64,000 nt of DNA from Methylobacterium dankookense (GCF_902141855.1 NZ_CABFVH010000004.1:178659-242658), one strand, 5' to 3'. Counted from the stretch's first letter, positions 31,572 to 40,786 are shown. A program made the numbers and translations. The notes: generated by a model not told the origin, from the letters alone.

Positions 31572-31689
31572 CGCGTTTCCACGGCCCGTCCCGCGCCCGG
31601 ATTGGACAGGCTCGCGACGGGCGGGCTATGGCTCGAAGCCTGGATCTGGTCCCGGCCGGGACCGCGCGGAGAGTGGGACGAACGATCGA

Positions 31690-32520
31690 ATGACGGCATT
31701 GATGGCGGGCAAGCGCGGCCTGATCATGGGCGTTGCCAACGATCACTCGATCGCCTGGGGCATCGCCCGGATGCTTCACCGGCACGGCGCGCAGCTCGCC
31801 TTCACCTACCAGGGCGAGGCGCTCGGCCGCCGGGTCGGCCCGCTCGCGGCCAAGCTCGATTCCGACGTGGTGATCCCCTGCGACGTGGAGGATCTCGCCT
31901 CGGTGGATGCCGCCTTCGACCGGCTCGACGCGGCCTTCGACGGCCGGATCGACTTCGTGGTCCACGCCATCGGCTTCTCGGACAAGGCGCAGCTCAAGGG
32001 CCGCTACGTGGAGGTGACCACGCGCGACAACTTCGTGCGCACCATGACGATCTCGTGCTTCTCCTTCACCGAGATCGCCCAGCGCGCGGCCAAGCGCATG
32101 AGCGAGGGCGGCTCGCTTCTCACGCTCACCTATGGCGGCTCGACGCGGGTCATGCCGAACTACAACGTGATGGGCGTGGCCAAGGCGGCGCTGGAGGCCT
32201 CCGTGCGCTACCTCGCCTCGGATCTCGGGCCGGCCGGCATCCGCGTCAACGCACTCTCGGCCGGGCCGATGCGGACGCTCGCCGGCGCCGGCATCGCGGA
32301 TGCGCGGCTGATGTTCAACCACCAGAAGGCGCACGCGCCGCTCCGGCGCACGGTGAGCCTCGACGATGTCGGCGGCTCTGCCCTCTACCTGCTCTCCGAT
32401 CTCTCGGGCGGCGTCACCGGCGAGGTCCATTTCGTGGATTCGGGCTACAACATCATCTCGATGCCCCGGCCCGACGTGCTGCAGGCCCAGGACGCGGCCG
32501 GCGTCGTCGGCGACGATTGA
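31690..32520 (+). CDS. fabI: Enoyl-ACP reductase (NADH)
   Basis: 276 residues, short-chain dehydrogenase fold. It reduces trans-2-enoyl-ACP in the last step of each elongation round. RGLIMGVANDHSIAWGIAR is the FabI-type dinucleotide motif, and NYNVMGVAKAALEASVRYLA holds the Tyr-x6-Lys catalytic pair. The terminal GGVTGEVHFVDSGYNIISMP is characteristic of FabI. It stands after the terminator of the fabA-fabB unit and so probably has its own promoter at about 31575-31689. A dispersed repeat follows the stop. Confidence 0.95.
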   Translation: MTALMAGKRGLIMGVANDHSIAWGIARMLHRHGAQLAFTYQGEALGRRVGPLAAKLDSDVVIPCDVEDLASVDAAFDRLDAAFDGRIDFVVHAIGFSDKAQLKGRYVEVTTRDNFVRTMTISCFSFTEIAQRAAKRMSEGGSLLTLTYGGSTRVMPNYNVMGVAKAALEASVRYLASDLGPAGIRVNALSAGPMRTLAGAGIADARLMFNHQKAHAPLRRTVSLDDVGGSALYLLSDLSGGVTGEVHFVDSGYNIISMPRPDVLQAQDAAGVVGDD

Positions 32521-32531
32521 GGGATCGGTCC

Positions 32532-32648
32532 TGGGATTCCGAAGGGATCATCCCTTCGGCGGGGTATCGGGGCAGAGCCCTGATCTTCGATGACCAGGGC
32601 TCTGCCCTGGACCCGCCAAAGGCCTGAGGCCTTTGGAAGCCCGGGATT
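32532..32648 (+). repeat. Dispersed intergenic repeat, copy 3 (extended)
   Basis: It starts with CCGAAGGGATCATCCCTTCGG and CGGGGTATCGGGGCAGAGCC, as in copy 2. It then has a second block with a large inverted repeat built from GGGCAGAGCCCTG and its partner CAGGGCTCTGCCC, and a CCAAAGGCCTGAGGCCTTTGG palindrome. It lies between fabI and a convergent small gene and may end both transcripts. Confidence 0.78.
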
Positions 32649-32656
32649 TCCGTCGT

Positions 32657-32902
32657 TCAGTCCGGCACCAAGCCGGAGGGGAGGGGTGCGATCTCGGGCG
32701 GCGGCGGGGGGCGGCGGACGCGCCGGGTGCGCACGATGCGGGGGTCGCGCCGCTCGGCCACGACGGGCGGGGGCGGCTCGGACGGGAAGTTCGAGGCGAA
32801 CGGGTTCGGCGGCACGCGCTCGCCCTGCGCCTCGGCGGGAGAGGCGAGCCAGAGCACGGCGACGGCCGCGGCAGCAGGGATCGAGCACGTGATCGGGCGC
32901 AT
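32657..32902 (-). CDS. Small secreted proline-rich protein
   Basis: 81 residues. It starts at 32902-32900 with a GAGGAGG ribosome site. A signal peptide (MRPITCSIPAAAAVAVLWLA then SPAEA) is followed by a mature part rich in proline and arginine (NPFASNFPSEPPPPVVAERR and RVRRPPPPPEIAPLP). No enzymatic motif. It could be a periplasmic linker or envelope peptide; function unknown. It is divergent from the small gene at 33021. Confidence 0.65.
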   Translation of the reverse strand: MRPITCSIPAAAAVAVLWLASPAEAQGERVPPNPFASNFPSEPPPPVVAERRDPRIVRTRRVRRPPPPPEIAPLPSGLVPD

Positions 32903-33020
32903 GCGAGCCTCCTCGTGGGCCGGGCGCCCTGCCGTTGAGGGCGGTGCGCCGGGCGCCGGCAGATTTCGCCGGCCGGGCGTGCCGGGCAAGCCGGACCTGA
33001 GGTGGAGATAGGGCAGGCGC

Positions 33021-33248
33021 ATGCAGCCGCATCGGTTCGAGAAGGACGGCGCGACCTACGAGGTCCGCTTCGAGCGCGGGGACGGGGCCTGGGTCGCCCA
33101 TATCCGCCGGGTCGAGGACGGCGCGTCGGCGACCCTCGCCTTCCCCGACGGGGTCGGCTACGCCGCCGACGACGTGCGCGGCTCCCTGATCGCGGGCTGC
33201 GAGGCGGCGGCCGAGCGCCTCTCGGAGCGGCCGCCGACCCGGCACTGA
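33021..33248 (+). CDS. Small hypothetical protein
   Basis: 75 residues, soluble, with alternating strand-like segments (YEVRFERGDGAWVAHIRRV) and a C-terminal helix (GSLIAGCEAAAERLSE). I do not recognise a family. It is preceded by the weak site GGTGGAGA and followed after 72 bases by another small gene on the same strand, so the two may be co-transcribed. Confidence 0.55.
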   Translation: MQPHRFEKDGATYEVRFERGDGAWVAHIRRVEDGASATLAFPDGVGYAADDVRGSLIAGCEAAAERLSERPPTRH

Positions 33249-33320
33249 GCCGGATTGCCGGAACCGGTCCGCGTCCCAGACGGTTCGCGCTCAGCGACAC
33301 AACAGCGTCGAGGAGCGTCC

Positions 33321-33560
33321 ATGTCCGAGATCATCTATCACATCGTCGAGCACGACGGCGGCTTCGCCTACAAGGTCGGCGACGTGTTCTCCGAGACCTT
33401 CCCGAGCCGGGAGGAGGCGCTGCAGGCCGCCCAGGCCGCCGCAGCCGAGCAGCAGGTCCCCGGATCGACCGAGGGCATCCGCTATCAGGACAAGACGGGA
33501 GCCTGGCACGACGAGACGGCCAGGGGTAACGATCGTCCCGTCGCCAAGGTCGTGGATTAG
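33321..33560 (+). CDS. DUF2188-like small protein
   Basis: 79 residues. YHIVEHDGGFAYKVGDVFSE, then TFPSREEALQAAQAAAAEQQ, follows the pattern of DUF2188 proteins, in which a short strand pair is followed by a helix and another strand (GIRYQDKTGAWHDE). Function unknown; such proteins are common in Methylobacterium-like genomes, often in several copies. It has a GAGGAG ribosome site 7 bases before the ATG. Confidence 0.72.
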   Translation: MSEIIYHIVEHDGGFAYKVGDVFSETFPSREEALQAAQAAAAEQQVPGSTEGIRYQDKTGAWHDETARGNDRPVAKVVD

Positions 33561-33663
33561 GACGCGCTCCGCCGAAGTGGACGCCGGTTCGGCGACGAAG
33601 AGCGCGTCGCGGTAAGGATCCAGAGCCCGCGACGCGGGGGCTTGGTCGGGAGATTGAGTCGGC

Positions 33664-35220
33664 ATGGCGGGCGCGCGGACTCCGAAGGTGAAGGCGGCGC
33701 GGCCCAAGATTGAGCCCGCCAAGACTGGGCCCGCGACGGCGGAGCGCGCGAAGCCCGATCGGCCGAAGGGCGCGCGCCGCACCACGCCCTCGCCGGAGAC
33801 GCTTGCCGAACTCGGGCCCGAGCGCCTGATCGGCCTGATCCTCGACGAGACGGCCCGCAACCCCGCCTTCAAGAAGCTCGTCAGCGCAGCGCTCGCCGCC
33901 CGGCAGGGGCCGGATGCCGTGGCCGCCATGGTCGACCGGCGGCTCGCTGCGCTGGAGGGCGCGCGCGGCTATATCGACTGGCAGAAGCGCCGCAGCTTCG
34001 CGGCCGATCTCGACGCCACCGTCACGGTGATCCTGAACGAGCTGCGCCCCCTCGACCCGGAGGCCGCCCTCGACCGGATCGTGCGCTTCCTGAGCGGCGC
34101 GGATTCGGTGCTGAACCGGGTCGATGACGGGACCGGCCGGATCGGCGGGCTCTACGAGCGCGCCACGGACGCCGCCGTGGAGATCGCCGCGGCGCTGCCG
34201 CTGGAGGCGGCGGGGCGTTTCGCGCTCGGCCTCGTGCCTCGCATCGTGGCCACTCCGGACGGGTTCCTCGGCAGCCTGCTGCGGGACCTCGTGGCGCGGC
34301 TCGATCCGGGCGCGCTCGGCGACCTCGACCGGGGCCTCGCCGGGGCGCTGGGGGCACTGGGCAACGACGGTACGAAGGCCCAGCCGGACTGGGGGAACCG
34401 GTTCCGCCGCATGCTGATGCAGCGCGTGCGCCAGGACATCGCCGACCGGCGCGGCGACGTGGACGCCTTCATCGCCCTGGAGGAGGCGCTGATGCCGGAG
34501 GCGCCGGACCGGGTGGCCATCGCCTCGCGCCTGGTCGAAGGAGGCCGGGCCGCCGAGGCCCTCGACTGGCTGCGCCGGCCGGCGCCCGCCGTCCGCACCA
34601 CCACCCGCGCCGAGCTGATCACCGGCTTCGTGGAGGAGCCCCATCCGGACCGGGACCGGATCGAGGTCGAGATCCGGGCCCTTGAAGCCCTCGGCCGCGG
34701 GCAGGAGGCGCAGGAGATGCGCTGGGGGCGCTTCGCGGACCTGCTCGACGCCGCGATGCTGCGCGACTACCTCGCCAAGCTGCCGGATTTCGAGGACGAC
34801 GAGGCGCTGGCACGGGCCTTCGCCCATGCGGAGGCCTTCCCCACCCGGCACCGGGCGCTCGCCTTCCTCGTCGGCTGGCCGAACCTGGAGCGCGCCGCCC
34901 GCCTCGTCCTCGCCCATCCCGAGGCCTGGGACGGGACGCGCTACGCCGTCCTCACCCCCGCGGCGGATGCGCTGGCGGTGAGCGGCCATCCGAAGGCGGC
35001 CACGCTGCTCTTCCGCCGCCTCCTCGAGACGATCCTCGACAAGGGCCAGAGCTCCGCCTACGCGCATGCGGCGCGCTACTATCTCGAACTCGACACCCTG
35101 GCCGAGCACTTGGAGCCGGGCGCCGTCGCGCCGGAGCCGGACGTCTACAAGGCGGCCCTGCGCCGCAAGTACGGGCGCAAGTATGCCTTCTGGGGTCTGA
35201 TCGACGACGCGGGCCTGTAG
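33664..35220 (+). CDS. DUF6880 family protein
   Basis: 518 residues. A basic, low-complexity N terminus (about 1-40) precedes a long alpha-helical repeat region. The segments LAELGPERLIGLILDETARN, GYIDWQKRRSFAADLDATVT and VRFLSGADSVLNRVDD match the DUF6880 pattern, and the rest looks like a helical-repeat solenoid (for example ERVVAIASR-like and TRHRALAFLVGWPNLERAAR segments). No catalytic motif is visible; a scaffolding role is possible. It is encoded alone, upstream of a DUF4142 gene. Confidence 0.78.
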   Translation: MAGARTPKVKAARPKIEPAKTGPATAERAKPDRPKGARRTTPSPETLAELGPERLIGLILDETARNPAFKKLVSAALAARQGPDAVAAMVDRRLAALEGARGYIDWQKRRSFAADLDATVTVILNELRPLDPEAALDRIVRFLSGADSVLNRVDDGTGRIGGLYERATDAAVEIAAALPLEAAGRFALGLVPRIVATPDGFLGSLLRDLVARLDPGALGDLDRGLAGALGALGNDGTKAQPDWGNRFRRMLMQRVRQDIADRRGDVDAFIALEEALMPEAPDRVAIASRLVEGGRAAEALDWLRRPAPAVRTTTRAELITGFVEEPHPDRDRIEVEIRALEALGRGQEAQEMRWGRFADLLDAAMLRDYLAKLPDFEDDEALARAFAHAEAFPTRHRALAFLVGWPNLERAARLVLAHPEAWDGTRYAVLTPAADALAVSGHPKAATLLFRRLLETILDKGQSSAYAHAARYYLELDTLAEHLEPGAVAPEPDVYKAALRRKYGRKYAFWGLIDDAGL

Positions 35221-35289
35221 GAGACGGCTCGGGGGAACTTGGCCGGTGCCCTTCCGCCTTCGCCAGGAAAGAGCCCGGAGATCCTTCCC

Positions 35290-35826
35290 ATGACCCCGTT
35301 CACGCGTACCGCCCTCGCCGCCGCCCTCCTTCTCGCCGCCGCGCCGGCTTCCGCGGAATCGATCGGCGAGAAGAGCGGGCTGAATGCCCTGGTCGGCCGC
35401 GCGCCCTCGACCGCCGACTTCGTGTCCGAGGCCGCGATCAGCGACATGTTCGAGCTGCAATCGAGCCAGCTCGCGGCCGAGCGCGGCGACGATCCGGCCA
35501 AGGCCTTCGCCAAGCGCATGATCGCCGACCACGAGAAGACCTCGGCCGAGATGAAGCAGGTGGTCCGGGACGGGAAGGTCCAGGCCACCCTGCCCACCGC
35601 CCTCGACAGCACCCACCAGAAGAAGCTCGACACCCTGAAGGGCCTGCAGGGGGCGGAGTTCAACAAGCAGTACCGCGAGGATCAGGTGAAGGCGCACAAG
35701 GATGCCGTCGACCTGTTCCAGCGCTACGGCAGCGGCGGCGACAATGCGGCGCTCAAGGCCTTCGCGCGCAAAACCGAGCCGGCCCTGGCCGAGCACCTGA
35801 AGATGGCCCAGGACCTTCAGAAATAG
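35290..35826 (+). CDS. DUF4142 periplasmic protein
   Basis: 178 residues with a signal peptide (RTALAAALLLAAAPASA) and a helical DUF4142 domain, a ferritin-like four-helix fold (DFVSEAAISDMFELQSSQLA, then ADHEKTSAEMKQVV). There are no clear metal ligands beyond scattered His and Glu residues. Such proteins are linked to stress in several Hyphomicrobiales, but the role is unproven. It is 69 bases downstream of the DUF6880 gene on the same strand. Confidence 0.85.
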   Translation: MTPFTRTALAAALLLAAAPASAESIGEKSGLNALVGRAPSTADFVSEAAISDMFELQSSQLAAERGDDPAKAFAKRMIADHEKTSAEMKQVVRDGKVQATLPTALDSTHQKKLDTLKGLQGAEFNKQYREDQVKAHKDAVDLFQRYGSGGDNAALKAFARKTEPALAEHLKMAQDLQK

Positions 35827-35876
35827 GCGCGGGCATTGTCCGCCGAACCGGGATCCTTCGGGGGAGCGCGCTCCGA

Positions 35877-36233
35877 TCAGCCCTGCTCGATCGCGTCCAC
35901 CCGCCCCGGATAGAAGGCGAGGTGGCCGCGGATGGCGGCGACCGCCGGGAACGGGTCCTCGTAGCTCCAGGCGGCGTCCGCCCGCTCGCTCCCGCCGACC
36001 ACGAGGTCGAAATAGCTGGCGTCGCCCTTGTAGGGGCAATGGCTGCGCCGGGCCGAGCGGCGCACCGCGCCCAGCACGTCCGCGCGCGGGATGTAGAGGA
36101 CGGGCAGGTAGCCCGCCTCCTGAAGGCTGAGCGCCGCGCGCGTCTCGGCGGCGACGGTGCCCTCCACGATCACCCGGACGAGGCCCGGCTGCGGCAGGAT
36201 CGCGATCGGATGGTCGGGGCCCGGCAGCTTCAT
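35877..36233 (-). CDS. DUF427 domain protein
   Basis: 118 residues. The family pattern is clear: GTVAAETRAALSLQEAGYLP, VLYIPRADVLGAV, SHCPYKGDASYFDLV and AAWSYEDPFPAVAAIRGHLA with FYPGRVDAI. DUF427 proteins form a small beta barrel of unknown function. Its start overlaps the stop of the methyltransferase gene (ATGA), so the two are translationally coupled. Confidence 0.88.
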   Translation of the reverse strand: MKLPGPDHPIAILPQPGLVRVIVEGTVAAETRAALSLQEAGYLPVLYIPRADVLGAVRRSARRSHCPYKGDASYFDLVVGGSERADAAWSYEDPFPAVAAIRGHLAFYPGRVDAIEQG

Positions 36234-37132
36234 GGCGCGCTCCTGTCCTTGCTGGATCCCGCATTGAGTTCGGTGGTGCCCAGGGCATCGGCGAGGCGGG
36301 CCTGCGCGCTGCCCGGGCGTAGCGGCTTCTGCTGGCTCTCGTGCGGCGCCCAGCCGGAGACCCAGAGCAGTTCGAAGGTGGCGCGCACGCGTCCGTCCAC
36401 GTCGGCGAAGCGCTCCTGGTAGAGCGCGGCCGCGCGCATCAGGGTCTCGCGGCGCAGCGGTGCCCGGCGGCGTTCGCTGAGCGCGTTGGTGAGGCCCATG
36501 GCGCGCAGGTCGCGCAATAGGCGGAACGGGTCGGCGTAGCGCACGGTGACGGTCTCGGCATCGACCACCGGCAGGGCGAAGCCCGCCCGCTGCATCAGGG
36601 CGCCGAGCTCGCGCACCGCCGCGAAGGGCGCGACGCGGGGGCTCACCCCGCCCTCCACCTCGCTCTCGGCCTGGCCGAAGCTCTGGCGCAGCTCCGTCAG
36701 GGTCGCGCCGCCGAACAGGCAGCCGAGGAACAGCCCGTCCGGGCGCAGGGCCCGGCGGAGCTGGATCAGGGTGCCCGGCAGGTCGTTCACGCCCTGGAGC
36801 GCCAGCAGGGAGACCGCGAGATCGACGCTGCCGGGCCCGAGCGGCAGCGTCTCGGGATCTGCCACCGCCAGGGCGAGGCCGGGCTCGGCCGGCTCGGGGA
36901 GCGGCGCGAGGCGCAACGTCGTGGCGGCCTCCGGGCGCCGCGCCAGCAGGCGGGCCGCCGCCGGGGCCGGCGTGCCGAGGTCGACGGCATCGGTGAAGCG
37001 CCGCAGCACCGCCCCGAGCCGATCCTCGAGATCCTCGGCGACGCGGGCGAGCAGGAAGTCGGCGTAGCCGGCGGCGCGGGCGCGGGCGAGGCGGCGGCGG
37101 GCGAGGGCGGTGTCGAACAGGGGAGCATCCAT
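36230..37132 (-). CDS. SAM-dependent methyltransferase (NDUFAF5/BioC-like)
   Basis: 300 residues of the class I methyltransferase fold. The N-terminal FDTALARRRLARARAAGYAD and the PLGPGSVDLAVSLLALQGVNDLPGTL stretch match the alphaproteobacterial relatives of NDUFAF5, which in mitochondria hydroxylates an arginine of complex I. The canonical motif I (glycine-rich loop) is poorly conserved, with no recognisable E/DxGxGxG, so SAM binding may be weakened. It is coupled to the DUF427 gene. Function is not settled. Confidence 0.78.
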   Translation of the reverse strand: MDAPLFDTALARRRLARARAAGYADFLLARVAEDLEDRLGAVLRRFTDAVDLGTPAPAAARLLARRPEAATTLRLAPLPEPAEPGLALAVADPETLPLGPGSVDLAVSLLALQGVNDLPGTLIQLRRALRPDGLFLGCLFGGATLTELRQSFGQAESEVEGGVSPRVAPFAAVRELGALMQRAGFALPVVDAETVTVRYADPFRLLRDLRAMGLTNALSERRRAPLRRETLMRAAALYQERFADVDGRVRATFELLWVSGWAPHESQQKPLRPGSAQARLADALGTTELNAGSSKDRSAP

Positions 37133-37293
37133 GCGGGTCGAAGATGGCGTCTCCCCAGCCCCGGCGCCAGCACCGCCCGCTCATGCCTCGACGCCGCGCC
37201 CGGCATCGCGGCCTCTTCCGTCACGCTTGCGTGAGGCCGGAACGGGGGTGCCTGCGATTCCGTTCCCAGAGCCGAATCGAAGGAGAATCCACC

Positions 37294-37527
37294 ATGACCC
37301 GCACCATCGCCGCGACCGTCATCGCGCTGGCCGCCCTGACCGCGGCCGGCGCCGCCGAGGCCAAGGGCTGCCTGAAGGGCGCCGTCGTCGGCGGCATCGC
37401 CGGGCATTATGCCGGCCATCACGGCCTGGTCGGCGCCGCGGCGGGCTGCGCCATCGGCCGCCACCGCGCCAACAAGCAGGCCCGCCAGGACAGCCAGACC
37501 GCCCCGGCCCCGGCCGCCGCGCACTGA
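37294..37527 (+). CDS. Small secreted glycine-zipper protein
   Basis: 77 residues with a signal peptide (TRTIAATVIALAALTAAGAA) and a glycine-rich segment (GAVVGGIAGHYAGHHGLVGA) with a Cys before and after, resembling the glycine-zipper motif of small outer-membrane or surface proteins. An AGGAG ribosome site precedes the ATG. It is divergent from the methyltransferase gene. Function unknown. Confidence 0.7.
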   Translation: MTRTIAATVIALAALTAAGAAEAKGCLKGAVVGGIAGHYAGHHGLVGAAAGCAIGRHRANKQARQDSQTAPAPAAAH

Positions 37528-37552
37528 GGCGACGGGACTTTCACGCGCGGGA

Positions 37553-40500
37553 TCAGGGCTCGGCCGCCTCCAGCACGGCGGCGGCCTCGTCCTTCCCCCA
37601 TGGGTCCGGCCCGAGCAGCTCGGCGACGAGGAGGTCGATCCGCTCCGCGAGGCCGCTGTCCTGCAGGGCGGTCCGGATGACGCCGCGCGCCCGCTGGAAC
37701 GGCATGTCCGCCGCGACCGGCACCGTGGCCGCCAGCTCCTCAGCCGCCTCGGCGGCGGCGGCGAGCGCGGCGTGCAGCCGGATCCGCGCGTCGAAGAGCG
37801 GGATCGGCAGCGTGAACATCAGCTTGTCGAAGTGCCGGGCGCCCTGCTCGCCGCGCGCCTGGATGTTCATCATGCGCAGGCGCGCGGTCTCGCTGTTCAG
37901 GATCGCGAGCAGGAAATATCCCTCTGCCTCGCTCTCGACGGCGCACCAGTAGAGGGCATGTTCCGCGATCCCGCGGTCATCCCGTAGGATCACGGCGGCC
38001 GGACGCGTTCCCGACGCGGCGAACGCGACGCGCAGAACCGCGATCGGGAACTGGTTCTCGAGCCCGTTGTGGAAGTTCCAGCGCGCCGCGAGCCCCATCT
38101 TGCGCGCGCTCGTCCGGTCCCACACCGCTTCGGCCCGCGCCATCCATGCCGCGAGGCGCGCGAGGCCGCGGTTGCCCGCCTGCCGGGCGTCGAGGACGTT
38201 GCCCTCCGCATCCACGGGAACGACACCCTCGAAGGGCCGCAGCACGCGGAACGGGGCGATCGACTCGCCGAGATAGACCGGGCGCAGGCAGTCCCGCTCG
38301 ACCGAGCCGTCGAGGGAGGGCAGGCCGCGGTAGCGCGGATCTTCCAGGTTCGAGCGCCGGCTCTGCACGGCCGGCGCCGCCTGGTTGGCGCCGAGGCGCC
38401 CGGCATCCCGGCGCTCCACGAGGCAGAGCATGCGCGGGACGAGCGTCGCCCCCCGTCGGAAGCGGTTGCGGTAGGGCGATTCCGCCGCGAAGCCCACCGC
38501 GCGCGGCGCCGGCCCCTCGGCCAGCCGCAGGTTGCGGTCGGCCAGCTCCTCCGGGGCGTCCTTGAAGGGCAGGCGGCCGGCAAACAGCGTCGCCCGCTCC
38601 GGCGTCGGGCGCGGGGCGGCGGCGACCGTGGCGAAGAGCGCGCAGGTCGGCACCCGGAAGAGCGGGGCGACCGCCTTGTTGTCGAGCACCCACGCCTCGG
38701 TGAAGGCGACGCTGATCCCGGTCCAGGCGCCGGTGCGGAAGGCGCGGTACTGTCCCCGGCTGAGGGCGGCGAGCGGCAGCACCATGGCGAGCCGGCCGCC
38801 GCCCGCGCGCCCGTGGCGCACCGGCCTGGCGTAGAGTTCGGCGCAGCGCACGAAGAACAGGCCGGCGAGGTCCGTCTGCGTGACGAGGCGGGCCTCGTCG
38901 GGGCCGACCCAGACGCCGAGCCGCCGCGCGGTCTCGCGGAAGCGGGCCTGCATGCCCGCCGACATGTAGCGGTAGGAGAGCCAGGGCGGGTTGCCGAGCA
39001 CCACGTCGACCCGCGCCCCGTCCGAGAGCGCCACCGGCCGGCTGAGGTTGCGCGCGATGAAGCCCCAGACATGGTCGCGGCCGGCGCGCCGCAGGCGGTC
39101 ATAGGTGATGTAGGTGGCCCGCAGCGTGCCGTGCTGCGCCGTCGGCACCCGGCAGCCCGCGATGCCGCGCAGGAAGGCGTCGGCGTCGCGGCCCGCCTCG
39201 CTCGCGTCGTGCATGGCCGTGACCACGCGGTCGAACAGGCCGGGATCGGCGCAGAGGGCGAGGGGGAAGCGCAGCACCGAGCCGCCGGCCCGGCGGGCGC
39301 CCGGCGGCGGCACCTCGATGACGAGGTCCTGCTCCGCCGCGTCGCGCCGCACGTTCCATTGCAGCGCGTCGCCGAGATAGACCGGCAGCGAGATGTCGCC
39401 GCCGCGGGTCAGCAGCGCCTCGCCCAGAGCCAGGAGATGGGTGACGCGGGCGAAGATCACCGCCACCGGGTGCACTTCGAATCCCGTGATCGCGGCGCAG
39501 CAGCGCGCCGCCACCTCCTCGGCCGCCACGCCCTCGCCCGACAGCGCCTCCCGCTTCAGCCGCACCGCGTGGAACAGGAAGCTGCCCGAGCCGCAGGCGG
39601 GGTCGAGGCAGGTCTGCTGCGCCGGCCTGTCGAGGGCGTGGCGCACCACCTTCCGGGCGAGCCAGTCCGGCGTGTAGTACTCGCCGAGGTCGTGGCGCTG
39701 CTCCGGATCGATGAGGGATTCGTAGAGCACCTTCAGGAGGTCCACGTCGACGCTGCCGAGGTCGAACCGGGCGGCGTGGTCGGCGAGGCTCGCGACGATG
39801 GCCGGGCCGTTCGGGGCCTGCAGCACCCAGCCGAAGAAATCCTCCTCCACCGCCCCGTGCACGCCGGCCTCGCGGAAGGCGCGTCCGTCGAGGAGGTCCT
39901 GGGGCGAGCGCCCGTGGATGCGCATGGCGCCGGCCGCGATCGCCTTGGCCAGGATCACGAGATAGGTGTGCTGCAGCCAGAGGTCGTCGCCGCCCACCGC
40001 TTTGCCGTAGACGAAGCCCAGATGGCGCTCCCAGAGCTGGCGCTTGAGCGCCGCCTCCGGGTCGGCGGCGACCGCGGCCCAGGCGTCGCGGAGCAGGCCG
40101 TGGGTGCGGGCGAAGGCGGCGCTGCGGCGGCCGAGCTCGTTCGTGATGCCGACCGCGTCCGCCGGCAGCCAGTCCCGCACGGCGATGACGCCCTCGAGCC
40201 AAGCGAGCAGCGCCCGGGCCTCGGAGGGGCGCGTCTCGTGGGCGGTGAGGGCGACGAGGTCGCCGTCGCGCATCTCGTAGGCCGCGAAGCGCGCCCCATC
40301 CGTGGCGAGGCCGACATAGCGCTGTCCGGTCGCCGCCTCGCGCTCGGGCAGGTAGCGGGCGAGCTGCGCCTCGGCCGCCGCACCCTCGCGGCGCAGGTCG
40401 GCCTTGATCTCGACGAGGGTACGGCCGAGCAGCGCGTCGACCCGGCCGTGCACCTCCGGCAGGGCCTGCTCGAAGGCGATCTGCTCGCTGCGCGCGTCGA

Positions 40501-40606
40501 GGGCCCCGGTGAGGATGCGGTGGAGGAGGGCCCGCACCTTCTCGTGGCCCGGCCGGCGGGCGAGTTCGGTGACGACGGCTTCGAGCTCGGCGTTGTCGAT
40601 CGGCAT
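37553..40606 (-). CDS. Single-chain restriction-modification protein (type IIG-like)
   Basis: 1017 residues. The N terminus carries a nuclease-like PD-(D/E)xK signature: Asp about 57 in RVDALLG, then Glu 66 and Lys 68 in LVEIKADL, and a QLARYL segment. A helical spacer precedes an adenine-N6 methyltransferase: DPACGSGSFLF (motif I, about 335) and NPPWLSY (motif IV, about 539). The C-terminal part is presumably the target-recognition region. The family resembles Eco57I-type fused enzymes. No separate endonuclease, specificity subunit or DNA-repair gene is adjacent. The ATG at 40606 has a GAGG ribosome site; an upstream ATG at 40627 would overlap the palindrome. Confidence 0.82.
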   Translation of the reverse strand: MPIDNAELEAVVTELARRPGHEKVRALLHRILTGALDARSEQIAFEQALPEVHGRVDALLGRTLVEIKADLRREGAAAEAQLARYLPEREAATGQRYVGLATDGARFAAYEMRDGDLVALTAHETRPSEARALLAWLEGVIAVRDWLPADAVGITNELGRRSAAFARTHGLLRDAWAAVAADPEAALKRQLWERHLGFVYGKAVGGDDLWLQHTYLVILAKAIAAGAMRIHGRSPQDLLDGRAFREAGVHGAVEEDFFGWVLQAPNGPAIVASLADHAARFDLGSVDVDLLKVLYESLIDPEQRHDLGEYYTPDWLARKVVRHALDRPAQQTCLDPACGSGSFLFHAVRLKREALSGEGVAAEEVAARCCAAITGFEVHPVAVIFARVTHLLALGEALLTRGGDISLPVYLGDALQWNVRRDAAEQDLVIEVPPPGARRAGGSVLRFPLALCADPGLFDRVVTAMHDASEAGRDADAFLRGIAGCRVPTAQHGTLRATYITYDRLRRAGRDHVWGFIARNLSRPVALSDGARVDVVLGNPPWLSYRYMSAGMQARFRETARRLGVWVGPDEARLVTQTDLAGLFFVRCAELYARPVRHGRAGGGRLAMVLPLAALSRGQYRAFRTGAWTGISVAFTEAWVLDNKAVAPLFRVPTCALFATVAAAPRPTPERATLFAGRLPFKDAPEELADRNLRLAEGPAPRAVGFAAESPYRNRFRRGATLVPRMLCLVERRDAGRLGANQAAPAVQSRRSNLEDPRYRGLPSLDGSVERDCLRPVYLGESIAPFRVLRPFEGVVPVDAEGNVLDARQAGNRGLARLAAWMARAEAVWDRTSARKMGLAARWNFHNGLENQFPIAVLRVAFAASGTRPAAVILRDDRGIAEHALYWCAVESEAEGYFLLAILNSETARLRMMNIQARGEQGARHFDKLMFTLPIPLFDARIRLHAALAAAAEAAEELAATVPVAADMPFQRARGVIRTALQDSGLAERIDLLVAELLGPDPWGKDEAAAVLEAAEP

Positions 40607-40624
40607 AGGCAACCTCAGGTGGCC

Positions 40625-40653
40625 CATAAAGATCGTTACCTGAGATCTTTATG
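40625..40653. promoter_or_regulatory. AT-rich inverted repeat at the start of the restriction-modification gene
   Basis: Perfect 10-base arms (CATAAAGATC with its complement GATCTTTATG) around a 9-base centre, 19 bases upstream of the ATG at 40606. It is unusually AT-rich for the window and could be an operator or the promoter itself for this gene and panD. Confidence 0.5.
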
Positions 40654-40786
40654 CAAGCGAGCAGGGGCCAAAAATCACACCTGAAGTAAACACGATGCCC
40701 GGGGCATGGCTCTCCGCCGCGCGAGCCTCTAGAAGGGCGGCGAATCCGCTCGGCGACAGGGCGGTCGAGGGGGCGAGGGACACGCG

